A DNA stretch of 33,866 bases from Bacillaceae bacterium Marseille-Q3522 (GTDB taxonomy: Bacteria; Bacillota; Bacilli; Bacillales; Cytobacillaceae), in NCBI GenBank assembly GCA_017898095.1, contig JAGKQJ010000029.1, positions 1 to 33,866 on the forward strand, written 5' to 3'. Position 1 is the stretch's first letter. Every line of letters begins with the position of its first letter. The notes below the pieces were generated by a model that searched no databases, was not told the origin of the DNA, and was given only the letters and a program-made list of their open reading frames with translations. Below, piece after piece: positions 25,137 through 32,842 of this stretch. A program made the position numbers and the translations under genes.

Positions 25137-25760
25137 CTATTTTGAAATCGTAATAATGCCGCCGCAGGAGGACAGCGGATCAAATTCGCAATGGCAAAAA
25201 GTTTTTAATGCTGCGTTGATCTCTTCAAAGACGAAATAAAATTCATCTTCATCCCAGGATTCCAGGTTCTCTTTTCTGCATGTCTCCAGCTCTTGCCGTG
25301 TTGAAAAAGCGATATCACCAATAAAAATTTTTCCCTGTTGCGAAAGCATCGGAAGCAGGCTGCGAAGAAACGTGACCTTTTCTTCATCAGTTAAATGGTG
25401 TAGCGCATACGTGCTGATAATAAAGTCATACTTTTTCGCTTGCATAGCTTTCGGAAGGCCTTTTGTAAAATCCCATTCAAGCAAATGGGCATGCGGCATT
25501 TTTTTCCCGGCAATGGCAATCATTTCGGCTGAAAAGTCGATGCCGTCAATAAAATGCCCGTGTTCATAAAGCTTTGTTGTCAATACACCTGTACCAAAGC
25601 CGATATCGAAGACAGATGCCTGCTTTTTTTGCATCACTTCGTTAAAAATCGCATTTAAAATTTTTTTATACCCGGCAAACGGATAAACATCCGTCTCATC
25701 ACTCATTTGCACGGTTTGATCATAATGATTCGCCCATAAATCAAATCCCTGTTTGCTCAT
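25137..25760 (-). CDS. Class I SAM-dependent methyltransferase (YrrT-like)
   Basis: This 207-residue methyltransferase has the SAM-binding motif I VFDIGFGTG at residues 50-58. The acidic loop of motif II follows at GIDFSAEMI, then YDFIISTYALHHLTDEEK. The N-terminal FDLWANHYDQTV stretch resembles YrrT-type enzymes of bacilli. The methyl acceptor cannot be told from sequence. GGAGGTAAATAT precedes the ATG at 25760. It is transcribed away from pdxK, with a terminator hairpin between, and converges on the Pnkp remnant. It is far too short, and lacks the features, to be a Hen1 partner of Pnkp. Confidence 0.82.
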   Translation of the reverse strand: MSKQGFDLWANHYDQTVQMSDETDVYPFAGYKKILNAIFNEVMQKKQASVFDIGFGTGVLTTKLYEHGHFIDGIDFSAEMIAIAGKKMPHAHLLEWDFTKGLPKAMQAKKYDFIISTYALHHLTDEEKVTFLRSLLPMLSQQGKIFIGDIAFSTRQELETCRKENLESWDEDEFYFVFEEINAALKTFCHCEFDPLSSCGGIITISK

Positions 25761-25964
25761 ATATTTACCTCCATTGTTGGAACAAGTTAAATCATTTCCA
25801 ATAGAGGCTATTCGAAAAGATTTAACCGTTTATCTGCTCATTATTTAAAAATTTGTGTGCGTTCATTCTTTGATTTTTCATGTAAATAACCGCCTTTTCC
25901 CGTTTTGTATAGAATAGCATTCTTCCCGCTTTTTTGTATAGAAGAATTGGTAAAATGAATCAAA

Positions 25965-26003
25965 AAAAAGGAGTACACTATTCCAAGTGGAGTACTCCTT
26001 TTT
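25965..26003 (-). terminator. Intrinsic terminator, mainly for pdxK
   Basis: AAAAAGGAGTAC and GTACTCCTTTTT form a 12-bp stem, followed on the minus strand by a run of T. It can act in both directions. The remaining part of the gap, 26010-26226, has no convincing gene. Confidence 0.8.
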
Positions 26004-26226
26004 CTTCCTGTTTAAGAGAATTGCAACATACTCTAATAAATGGATCTGTGTCTAACTCTATGCGCTATCGGATAAAGGTCTTAAGCCGATGTGTGTTCGC
26101 CTTCCGCTTTTCTTATCGTAAGAAATCCCGACTTCCGAATGTTTCGCAGCCTTGTTGCGAAAGAAGTTGTGTGAAAAAACTCCTGCTGTCTTCATCATCC
26201 TCGAAGGCTTTCTTAATCGGAATAAG

Positions 26227-27066
26227 TTATTTCGCAAGAGATTCAGATTCGAGACGGCCAGCCCCATATAGTCGATACGCACCGTGCATCGTCGGACCGA
26301 CGTATTGATTCAGCTTGAAACCGTGGCGGATCGCTTCGGTAATAAAATCTTTCGCCGTTTCAACAGCTTCGAGCACAGCTTTTCCTTTTGCCAGCTCCGC
26401 TGTGATTGCAGCAGAGTACGTACATCCCGCACCGTGAATATAAGTGGTATCAATAAGTTCGCTTTCATACAGTTTAAATTCTCTGCCGTCAAAAAGCAGA
26501 TCGACTGCTTTTTCATGCTGTAATTTTGCGCCGCCTTTTATAATGACATATTTTGCCCCAAGTTCGTGAATCTTCGCCGCAGCTTCTTTCATTTCTTCAA
26601 TCGTATGAATCGGCTTTGTTTTCGCCAGCTGTGACGCTTCGAACAAATTCGGTGTTACTACTGTTGCTCTCGGAACAAGAATCTCTCTCAATGCGTCGGC
26701 CGTTTCCGGATGAAGCACTTCATCTTCTCCTTTGCAAACCATAACGGGGTCGATGACGGCCTTCGTCGATTTATTTTCATCGATCACTTTTGCTGCTGTT
26801 TCGATTATTTCAACGGAACCAAGCATCCCGGTCTTCATGGCATCTATTCCGACAGATAAAATCGTCTCTAATTGTGCCTGCAATGTTTCGATTGCCAGCG
26901 GAAAGACGTTATGATGCCACTCGTCATTCGGATCCATGGTGACAATCGTCGTAATGGCCGACATTCCGTAAACACCAAGTTCCTGAAATGTTTTTAAATC
27001 AGCCTGTAAACCGGCACCGCCGCTTGAATCGGATCCGGCAATTGTTAAAACTTTTTTCATAGACAT
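26227..27066 (-). CDS. pdxK: Pyridoxine/pyridoxal kinase (ThiD-like, PdxK)
   Basis: This 279-residue ribokinase-fold enzyme of the ThiD/PdxK group starts VLTIAGSDSSGGAGLQADLK. VTPNLFEA is in the middle, and the anion-hole motif HGAGCTYSAAI is near residue 213. The Cys in GAGC is typical of the Bacillus PdxK type (ywdB), which phosphorylates pyridoxine, pyridoxal and pyridoxamine and can act on HMP. Linkage to ung and ywdI/ywdK, as in B. subtilis, supports PdxK over ThiD. The frame extends to 27111, but ATG 27066 has GGGAGG eight to nine bases upstream. ATG 27060 is also possible. Confidence 0.88.
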   Translation of the reverse strand: MSMKKVLTIAGSDSSGGAGLQADLKTFQELGVYGMSAITTIVTMDPNDEWHHNVFPLAIETLQAQLETILSVGIDAMKTGMLGSVEIIETAAKVIDENKSTKAVIDPVMVCKGEDEVLHPETADALREILVPRATVVTPNLFEASQLAKTKPIHTIEEMKEAAAKIHELGAKYVIIKGGAKLQHEKAVDLLFDGREFKLYESELIDTTYIHGAGCTYSAAITAELAKGKAVLEAVETAKDFITEAIRHGFKLNQYVGPTMHGAYRLYGAGRLESESLAK

Positions 27067-27150
27067 ACGCTTTTTCCTCCCGGAAAGGTTTTTGTTCTTA
27101 TTATAACGCAATGAGGACGAAATACCAGACGCGGAAATCGCAGTCGAAAA

Positions 27151-27216
27151 TGAAAGCGATTTTGAAAAAGTTTTTCACTTTATATTAGTGAATCATTATT
27201 AAGATTATTACTTAAT
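27151..27216. promoter_or_regulatory. Cluster of operator-like sites between pdxK and moaE
   Basis: TGAAAGCGATTTTG at 27151-27164 matches the cre consensus at 12 of 14 positions. TTCACT and AGTGAA form a 6+7+6 inverted repeat at 27174-27192. ATTAAG and CTTAAT form another 6+7+6 repeat at 27198-27216. They lie in the 382-bp gap between the divergent pdxK and moaE genes. No protein can be named, and nothing else is evident in the gap. Confidence 0.35.
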
Positions 27217-27448
27217 ATTGTCAGCAATCAACTTTATCACTTTTTCTAAATAACTTCGTTGGTAGGGTAACAAATGCTTGTAAACTAACGTCCTTTTTTC
27301 CTGAGTTTGTTCATCTCGTATCCTTCAATCGGGATTTCATTCTTTTTTCCAAAACAACGGAAATTGTGAAAAAAACCTTACCACTAAGAAAAACAGCATT
27401 CTTATGATAAAATAAGGCTACAAACAAAAGAAAAAGCGGGGAACCTGT

Positions 27449-27913
27449 ATGCATGTTGAAATCACAAAAGAACCAATTCAAATACAAGCGGTTATTGATA
27501 AAGTCATCCAACGAAATGCAGGTGCCATCACAACTTTTATCGGAACTGTAAGAGAATTTACGAATGGCAGAAAAACGCTCTATTTAGTGTATGAAGCGTA
27601 TGAATCGATGGCCGTCAAAAAATTGTCGCAGATTGCATCAGAGATCGAGTCCCGCTGGAACAGTGCCAAAGTGGCAATCAGCCATCGCACAGGAAAGCTA
27701 GGAATATCAGACATCGCTGTGATCATTGCTGTATCCACTCCTCATCGCGCCGATGCATACGAAGCAAACCGCTATGCAATTGAACGTCTGAAAGAAATCG
27801 TCCCTATCTGGAAAAAGGAATACTGGGAGGATGGGGAAGAATGGATTGGAAATCAATTAGGAACTGCTGCATATGCAAATGGAGCACCGGAGGAATTAGA
27901 AGACGATGAATAA
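27449..27913 (+). CDS. moaE: Molybdopterin synthase catalytic subunit MoaE
   Basis: This 154-residue MoaE has GAITTFIGTVREFTNGRK at residues 25-42, the LVYEAYESMAVKKL strand-helix, SHRTGKLGISD, and VSTPHRADAYEANRYAIERLK. IVPIWKKEYWEDGE follows with the catalytic lysine region. With thiocarboxylated MoaD it converts cyclic pyranopterin monophosphate to molybdopterin. A GGGGAA site lies before ATG 27449. It overlaps moaD by eight bases, so the two subunits are translationally coupled. Confidence 0.95.
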   Translation: MHVEITKEPIQIQAVIDKVIQRNAGAITTFIGTVREFTNGRKTLYLVYEAYESMAVKKLSQIASEIESRWNSAKVAISHRTGKLGISDIAVIIAVSTPHRADAYEANRYAIERLKEIVPIWKKEYWEDGEEWIGNQLGTAAYANGAPEELEDDE

Positions 27914-28139
27914 AATATTATTTTTCGCCCATTTAAAAGAGCTTGTTGGTAAAGAATTTATTATGATCGATGCGAAAGGAAAAACAATTGCTGAATTAAA
28001 AATCAGTTTACAAGAAATGTATCACAAGTTAAATCTGGCAGGTGTTTTCGCCGCTATCAATGAAGAGTTTGCCCAGGATACGGAAAAAATTCAACGCGGT
28101 GATACGATCGCTTTCATTCCCCCCGTCAGCGGTGGTTAA
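27906..28139 (+). CDS. moaD: Molybdopterin synthase sulfur carrier subunit MoaD
   Basis: This 77-residue ubiquitin-fold protein ends in SGG after FIPPV. The terminal glycine is adenylated and then thiocarboxylated. The N-terminus KILFFAHLKELVG and the INEEFAQDTEKIQRGDTIAF stretch are typical. It overlaps the end of moaE by eight bases. The moeB gene that activates it begins 108 bp downstream, a gap in which I see no other feature. Confidence 0.94.
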   Translation: MNKILFFAHLKELVGKEFIMIDAKGKTIAELKISLQEMYHKLNLAGVFAAINEEFAQDTEKIQRGDTIAFIPPVSGG

Positions 28140-28247
28140 AGTGGGTGTCTGTTCTTTTATTAGATGATGATCCGGCAAATCAAATAAGGTCCTGTTAATA
28201 ACAAAGGATGAGATTTCATTTTATTATTGTGGAAAAAGGTGAGAGAG

Positions 28248-29273
28248 TTGTCTGATCGGTATGTTCGGCAAAAACGCTTTGCTCCTGTAGGAGAAGAAGG
28301 GCAGAAAAAAATCCAACACAAGCATGTTTTGATCGTCGGAGCCGGGGCGCTCGGTTCAAGCAGTGCGGAAATGTTAACGCGTGCCGGCATTGGCAAACTA
28401 ACCATTGTTGACCGCGATTACATTGAGGAAAGCAATTTGCAAAGACAGCAGCTTTACACTGAACAGGATGCTAAGGAAAAGCTCCCAAAAGCGGTTGCAG
28501 CTGCAAACCGGCTGCGGGCAATAAACTCGGATGTCGACATAAACGGGATCATGACGGACGCCAATACAAGCACTCTCTTAACTCTCAGCGAAACAGTTGA
28601 TATTATTATTGACGGAACAGATAATATGGAAACGAGAATGATCATAAATGATATTTCCCAGCTGAAAAATATACCGTGGATCTTTGGCGCATGTGTCAGC
28701 AGCTTTGGAATGAGTTTTACCGTAATTCCGAAAAAAACATCCTGCCTGCATTGTTTGTTAAAAACAATCCCGATACAGGAAGCAAGCTGTGAAACGGCAG
28801 GAATTATTTCACCTGCTGTCCAGATGGTATCCGCTTATCAAGTGGCGGAAGCGCTGAAAATACTGGTTGAAGATTGGAAGGCGGTCCGCTCTGAATTTGT
28901 CAGCTTTGATCTTTGGCACAACCAGTCCACCAGAATAAAAATGGAAAAGGCGAAAGATGAAAATTGCTTAACTTGCGGAATCAAGCGGACGTATCCATTT
29001 TTGCAACAAAAGAATCATACAAAAGCAGCCATGTTATGCGGGCGCAGTACGATTCACATTCGCCCGGCTGCTGCGAGGCAGCTTAACCTTGCCGTTTTAG
29101 CAAAGCAGTTAATCGTGCAAGGATATAACGTAAAAGGGAATCCATACCTGATATATCTCGAAGTTGACGGGAAGCGGGTTATCCTCTTTAAAGATGGCAG
29201 GGCATTAATTCACGAAACAACTGATGTTGCTGCGGCAAAAAGCATGTATCATAAAATACTAAGCGAATCTTAA
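28248..29273 (+). CDS. moeB: MoaD-activating E1-like adenylyltransferase MoeB (ThiF/HesA family)
   Basis: This 341-residue protein has the N-terminal RYVRQKRFAPVGEEGQ helix. The nucleotide-binding VLIVGAGALGSSSAEMLTRAG is at residues 30-50, and DRDYIEESNLQRQ follows. IDGTDNMETRMIIND is next, and two Cys pairs (CLHC and CLTC) form the zinc site. The presumed active Cys is in IQEASCETAGI. About 90 C-terminal residues follow the E1 domain, as in Bacillus MoeB/ThiF. TTG 28248 is chosen over the upstream frame start, with AAGGTGAG before it. The link to moaE and moaD favours MoaD over ThiS as its partner. Confidence 0.88.
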   Translation: MSDRYVRQKRFAPVGEEGQKKIQHKHVLIVGAGALGSSSAEMLTRAGIGKLTIVDRDYIEESNLQRQQLYTEQDAKEKLPKAVAAANRLRAINSDVDINGIMTDANTSTLLTLSETVDIIIDGTDNMETRMIINDISQLKNIPWIFGACVSSFGMSFTVIPKKTSCLHCLLKTIPIQEASCETAGIISPAVQMVSAYQVAEALKILVEDWKAVRSEFVSFDLWHNQSTRIKMEKAKDENCLTCGIKRTYPFLQQKNHTKAAMLCGRSTIHIRPAAARQLNLAVLAKQLIVQGYNVKGNPYLIYLEVDGKRVILFKDGRALIHETTDVAAAKSMYHKILSES

Positions 29274-29312
29274 AGAATCATTCAACTGTGAGAGACAGAA
29301 AGGAAGAGAATT

Positions 29313-29990
29313 ATGGGGAGAATCCTTCATAATGATTGGGAAGCTTTGCTTGAAAATGAATTTCAGCAAAGCTATTACCGGCAATTACGGGAATTTCTTA
29401 AAAGTGAATACCGCAACAAAACGATTTATCCTGACAAATATGATATTTTTAACGCACTCCATTATACTTCTTATCATGATGTAAAGGTAGTCTTGCTCGG
29501 ACAGGATCCTTACCACGGACCGGGACAGGCGCACGGTTTAAGTTTTTCCGTAAAGCCCGGTGTTCCGCTGCCGCCGTCTTTACAAAATATTTTTCAAGAA
29601 CTGCATGACGATCTCGGCTGCCAGGTTCCGAATAACGGTTATTTAGTGAAGTGGGCAAAACAGGGGGTTATGCTGTTAAACACGGTATTAACCGTCCGGA
29701 GAGGACAGGCTCATTCGCATCGCGGAAAAGGATGGGAAATATTCACTGATAGAGTGATTGAAACACTTAATAAGAGAGAGAAACCGGTTATCTTTTTACT
29801 ATGGGGAAGACCGGCGCAAGAAAAAGCAGGATATATAGCTACAAGCAAACATTTCGTAATCCGCTCACCGCATCCGAGCCCGTTATCCGCACATCACGGT
29901 TTTTTCGGAAGCCGGCCATTTTCAAGAGTCAATGAACAACTGCGAAAAATGGGTGAAAAAGAAATAGATTGGCAAATTGAGAATATTTAG
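29313..29990 (+). CDS. ung: Uracil-DNA glycosylase
   Basis: This 225-residue family 1 uracil-DNA glycosylase removes uracil from DNA. The water-activating motif [18 protein letters not shown] has the catalytic Asp65. The DNA-intercalation loop [18 protein letters not shown] has the catalytic His, and [13 protein letters not shown] is also typical. The length is usual. GAAAGGAAG precedes ATG 29313. The neighbourhood pdxK, ung, ywdI, ywdK, gerQ matches the Bacillus order, with the molybdopterin genes inserted before ung. Confidence 0.97.
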   Translation: MGRILHNDWEALLENEFQQSYYRQLREFLKSEYRNKTIYPDKYDIFNALHYTSYHDVKVVLLGQDPYHGPGQAHGLSFSVKPGVPLPPSLQNIFQELHDDLGCQVPNNGYLVKWAKQGVMLLNTVLTVRRGQAHSHRGKGWEIFTDRVIETLNKREKPVIFLLWGRPAQEKAGYIATSKHFVIRSPHPSPLSAHHGFFGSRPFSRVNEQLRKMGEKEIDWQIENI

Positions 29991-30201
29991 CATGGTTCAA
30001 CCCCAAAAAGGTCATAATTACATTTCAAACACAATATATAGATGATTAAAGAAAGTGAAGAACACAATATATTATGGTTTTGTATGACTTATTTAATAAT
30101 ATCCCCGTTTTTGGGGACTAACCATAGCATATTAATAAAGCCCGTATTTTTTGATAGAAAAGCAAACGGCTGGAGCATAAAGGGAAGAGGAGAGATACGG
30201 A

Positions 30202-30363
30202 TTGCCAAAAATCAATTGTCTAAAGTGCAAGTATTTTTACGTAACGTGGAATGCGAACTTTCCTAGAGGCTGTAAGGTATATGGCTTTAAAACGAAGGAG
30301 CTTCCGTCACTTGCTGTTTTCCGCGCCTCCGGCGAGCCGTGCCATTATTATCAACAAAAATAA
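30202..30363 (+). CDS. Small Cys-rich protein of 53 residues, function unknown
   Basis: A short frame from TTG 30202 encodes a 53-residue protein with four cysteines, CLKC near the N-terminus (Cys6, Cys9), Cys24 in FPRGCKVYGF and Cys47 in GEPCHYY. The pattern suggests a small zinc or iron-sulfur site. AGGAGAG lies upstream at normal spacing, and the next gene ywdI follows after 39 bp. Similar small proteins lie beside ung in other bacilli as far as I recall. The longer frame at 30042-30266 in another phase is less convincing. The 200 bp between ung and this gene contain only a CCCC/GGGG mini-hairpin. Confidence 0.7.
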   Translation: MPKINCLKCKYFYVTWNANFPRGCKVYGFKTKELPSLAVFRASGEPCHYYQQK

Positions 30364-30402
30364 GCATTTTAATTGATGTTATATGAAAGGGGGATAAATG
30401 TA

Positions 30403-30690
30403 TTGCACATTTCCATCCACACACTTCTTAATAAAATCGAAGCGGAATTGCAGGCAGCAAAAACAAGTGCTTCCGAGGCAGGCATTCGTGAAAGAGTACA
30501 TGGAATAAAAACATTATGCGAGCTTATACTCGAGAATCATCAAGGGTCAGAAGAAAAAATGGTTCCCAATGATCCGGTTTCTTCACAGCCTATACCTGGA
30601 ACGGTTCAGCCTGTACAAAGCAATCATTTGCAAGGCAGAAAAATGGATCTGGGTGATGAAGCAAATGGTGATTCTATTTTTGATTTTTAG
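30403..30690 (+). CDS. ywdI: YwdI family protein (DUF5327)
   Basis: This 95-residue protein resembles YwdI of B. subtilis. The N-terminal 50 residues are helical (SIHTLLNKIEAELQAAKTSA, then ERVHGIKTLCELIL). The C-terminal half is polar and probably disordered, ending DEANGDSIFDF. Function is unknown. The frame opens at 30373, but TTG 30403 has AAAGGGGG eight bases upstream and gives the family-typical start at HISIHTLL. It lies between the Cys-rich gene and ywdK on the same strand. Confidence 0.8.
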   Translation: MHISIHTLLNKIEAELQAAKTSASEAGIRERVHGIKTLCELILENHQGSEEKMVPNDPVSSQPIPGTVQPVQSNHLQGRKMDLGDEANGDSIFDF

Positions 30691-30773
30691 CCCGGAAGAT
30701 GATTTTGTGAAAACGCTGATTTAGAGATTATTTTGCAGTAAAATAGGAAAATAATAACAAGGGGGATGATAGG

Positions 30774-31145
30774 ATGAAACTATTCATTTTGCTCGGAGCA
30801 GTGAACGCATTTTTATCTGTCGCTTTAGGGGCGTTTGGCGCGCATGGGTTAGAGGGAAAATTAGAGCCGAAGTATTTAGAAACCTGGAAAACAGCCGTAA
30901 ACTACCAAATGTTCCATGCGACAGGCTTATTTATCATCGGCATTTTACTTGGGAAAACCCCGGGAAGCAGCTTGTTATCATGGTCAGGCTGGGTGATGCT
31001 GATCGGAGTCATCTTATTTTCCGGCAGCTTGTATGTCCTGAGTTTAACACAGATTAAAGTATTAGGTGCCATCACTCCGTTTGGCGGCATTGCTTTTTTA
31101 ACAGCATGGCTCCTCTTAGCTATTGCTGCCGTAAAAGCGTTGTAA
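30774..31145 (+). CDS. ywdK: DUF423 family membrane protein YwdK
   Basis: This 123-residue protein has four hydrophobic helices and the DUF423 signature near its start (LGAFGAHGLEGKL at residues 18-30, then YQMFHATGLFIIG). ITPFGGIAFLTAWLLL lies near the C-terminus. Its role is unknown. GGGGG lies before ATG 30774. It is the last gene of the ung-ywdI-ywdK run and is followed by a strong terminator shared with the convergent gerQ. Confidence 0.93.
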   Translation: MKLFILLGAVNAFLSVALGAFGAHGLEGKLEPKYLETWKTAVNYQMFHATGLFIIGILLGKTPGSSLLSWSGWVMLIGVILFSGSLYVLSLTQIKVLGAITPFGGIAFLTAWLLLAIAAVKAL

Positions 31146-31179
31146 ATTAGGAAAAGCTTTTTGATAAAAAAGAGGATCG

Positions 31180-31211
31180 GGATGCCGTTCAATGGGCGGC
31201 ATCCTTTTTTT
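31180..31211 (+). terminator. Intrinsic terminator after ywdK
   Basis: GGATGCCG (31180-31187) pairs with CGGCATCC (31197-31204), nine-base loop, then seven T residues. It sits between the convergent ywdK and gerQ genes. Confidence 0.9.
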
Positions 31212-31253
31212 GGGAAAATCTCTGCTGAAGTGCGGTACATATGCTACATGTTA

Positions 31254-31730
31254 TCAAAAATATTCGATTTCTTCTTCAAATGTAATGTAGTCTAAGTAGA
31301 TCATCGGAATTAAGTAGCGCAGCCCTGTTTGCGGATCGCTTAAAATCAGATGATCCCGTCCGGCTGCTTCGATTATTCCCTTAAAGATCTTTGCATTCCA
31401 TTCCCGGTTATTTTCAAATGTCGCATATACGGTAATCAGCTTTCCTTTGTTCAGGCGCAGAATATTTTCGATAAACGATTGTTCAAGCGGCAGCATCCCC
31501 GGAACTTCCGGAGCTGGTGCAGGCGGAGCCGGTGTTCCCGGTGTATATATTTGTTGTTGCTGAGGCATGCCTGCTCCTGCTGTTTGCTGTTGCTGCGGAT
31601 AAGCCGGCTGCTGTTGTGATGGGAAATAAGGCTGCCCCTGCATGGGTTGTGTTCCATAAAGAGGCTGCTGCGTGCCGTAAGGTTGATATTGGCGAAAACC
31701 GCCATACAAATTGTTGCTCGATGGATTCAA
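31254..31730 (-). CDS. gerQ: Spore coat protein GerQ
   Basis: This 158-residue protein has a Gln/Pro/Tyr-rich N-terminal half (residues 1-85). Its conserved C-terminal domain (FIENILRLNKGKLITVYATF to the end, including RDHLILSDPQTGLRYLIPMI) is that of GerQ (YwdL). GerQ is made in the mother cell, is cross-linked in the coat by transglutaminase, and is needed for the function and localisation of CwlJ. TTG 31730 is the start, with GGGGGAGG about seven bases upstream. It lies 68 bp downstream of cwlJ on the same strand, a pairing known in several bacilli but not in B. subtilis, where cwlJ is elsewhere. Confidence 0.93.
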   Translation of the reverse strand: MNPSSNNLYGGFRQYQPYGTQQPLYGTQPMQGQPYFPSQQQPAYPQQQQTAGAGMPQQQQIYTPGTPAPPAPAPEVPGMLPLEQSFIENILRLNKGKLITVYATFENNREWNAKIFKGIIEAAGRDHLILSDPQTGLRYLIPMIYLDYITFEEEIEYF

Positions 31731-31798
31731 ATAAATTCCTCCCCCGTAAATTCTTTTTTATACCATTAGGCATCTGTTTTCAGATTGATAAATCCTTT

Positions 31799-32221
31799 TT
31801 AAAATACTGCAGGGCAATTTGCCTGAGAAGGAGAATAAAAGCAATGTGATTTAAAACGGCCGGTATTCCATTGATTAAACCATTGAGGAGGACAGGCCCC
31901 TGGAGGTTCGAAAAACCATAGGGAATTGCCGGCTGGATGAAATTTTAATCCCTTTATCACCTTTCGTGCTAAATTAATTTCATTTTGTCTTGCTGCCTGA
32001 TAAAAATACCTTCTTTGCACTGCTTCAAATCCTCCCGGACTTTGATAGACCATCTGCTGGATGGAGCGGATGCCGCGGAAATCAAGACAATTTCCCAGAA
32101 CCCGGTTAACGCCGACATTTCCAACTAACAGCATTGCCTGATTACCGTCTCCCTCTGCTTCAGCACGCATTAACCGTGCCAACAGCCTCACTTCCGGTTC
32201 TGTATGTGCAATAACCGCCAC
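31799..32221 (-). CDS. cwlJ: Spore cortex-lytic enzyme CwlJ
   Basis: This 140-residue SleB/CwlJ hydrolase (Hydrolase_2 family) degrades spore cortex muramic-lactam peptidoglycan during germination. The catalytic-glutamate segment LLARLMRAEAEGDG is at residues 13-26 (Glu21). NVGVNRVLGNCLDFRGI and the FFEPPGACPPQWFN stretch are typical. Like CwlJ and unlike SleB, it has no signal peptide and no peptidoglycan-binding domain. The frame extends to 32233, but GTG 32221, with GAGGTG nine bases upstream, gives the family-typical AVIAHTE start. It is probably an operon with gerQ. Sporulation sigma-factor sites were not identified, because the upstream DNA is occupied by the repeat element. Confidence 0.93.
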   Translation of the reverse strand: MAVIAHTEPEVRLLARLMRAEAEGDGNQAMLLVGNVGVNRVLGNCLDFRGIRSIQQMVYQSPGGFEAVQRRYFYQAARQNEINLARKVIKGLKFHPAGNSLWFFEPPGACPPQWFNQWNTGRFKSHCFYSPSQANCPAVF

Positions 32222-32257
32222 GCTGTTTTTCACCTCACTTGTTGTTCAATCTCGATG

Positions 32258-32695
32258 TTTATCGCAGATTAAGGGGCAGTAATACCCCCGCCTCAAAAAT
32301 AAAGGTGAAACCAATCATTTTAGGCAGGGGATAAACTGCCCCTAAAAGCCCGATTGGTGAGACAAGGTTTTTCTTAGAGCTTCAGCTCTTAGAAAAATCA
32401 ATCAGGCTCCGCGTGATAAGGAGTTTCTTAGGGCTTCAGCCCTTAGAAACTTCAATCGGGCTCTGCGCGATAAGGAATATCTTAGAGCTTCAGCTCTTAG
32501 ATATTTCAACCAGGCTCTGCGTGGTAAGGTTTTTCTTAGGGCTTTAGCCCTTAGAAAAATCAATCAGGCTCCGCGTGACTAACCATCAGTGGGGGATGAA
32601 GGCCGACTAAGTACGCCACGGCCTCATGTCTTCCTCGGCACTAGTACGTCCTGTACGTCGAAAAACCCCCACTGATGGAAGTTTCACTTTATCGG
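32258..32695. repeat. Large structured non-coding element B2: 5' hairpin, four 54-bp hairpin repeats, 13-bp closing stem
   Basis: Three parts are visible. First, AGGGGCAGT (32272-32280) pairs with ACTGCCCCT (32335-32343), enclosing CCCCCGCCT/AGGCAGGGG with one mismatch. Second, four tandem 54-bp units begin at 32366, 32420, 32474 and 32528. Each is a 15-bp stem with one T-T mismatch and a TTCA or TTTA loop, then a spacer like CAATCAGGCTCCGCGTGATA. Third, CCATCAGTGGGGG (32583-32595) pairs perfectly with CCCCCACTGATGG (32666-32678). The unit is flanked by TTTATCG on both sides. No protein frame fits it. It could be a structured RNA, a non-autonomous transposon or both; its class is not recognised. 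Confidence 0.8.
32366..32581. repeat. Four tandem 54-bp hairpin repeats with compensatory changes
   Basis: The stem sequences differ but keep pairing. The lower stems are TTTTTC/GAAAAA, AGTTTC/GAAACT, AATATC/GATATT and TTTTTC/GAAAAA. The upper stems alternate GAGC/GCTC and GGGC/GCCC. The same T-T mismatch and GG/TC base pairs recur in all four. The period is exactly 54 bp. Confidence 0.92.
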
Positions 32696-32842
32696 ATGGC
32701 GACTATAAATTGCAATGTTTAAACAATCTTCATTACCAACATCTTATGAGGTAGGGTTCTAAGTTATTCTTAATTTGCGGAAATAAATTGGGCAAATAGC
32801 AGGCTCTGTATATCATTTAAGTATTGAACAACTAAGTGCTGA

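Noticed and set aside
24028-25760. Possible Pnkp-Hen1 RNA repair pair formed by the ligase remnant and the neighbouring methyltransferase
   Set aside because: The methyltransferase has 207 residues with a general class I fold and is on the opposite strand. Hen1 is much longer and has different motifs.
26058-26282. 74-codon minus-strand frame overlapping the end of pdxK
   Set aside because: No start signal or recognisable family. It lies in the untranslated stretch before the terminator and reads as repeat-like or non-coding DNA.
30042-30266. 74-codon frame after ung
   Set aside because: It overlaps the better supported Cys-rich frame at 30202-30363, has no ribosome binding site, and its sequence looks random.
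31350-31849. Several long frames opposite or out of phase with gerQ and cwlJ
   Set aside because: They arise from the repetitive Gln/Pro codons of gerQ, and the minus-strand GerQ and CwlJ frames are clearly the real ones.
32366-32581. CRISPR array
   Set aside because: The units are contiguous 54-bp repeats with internal hairpins and no unique spacers, and no cas genes are present.
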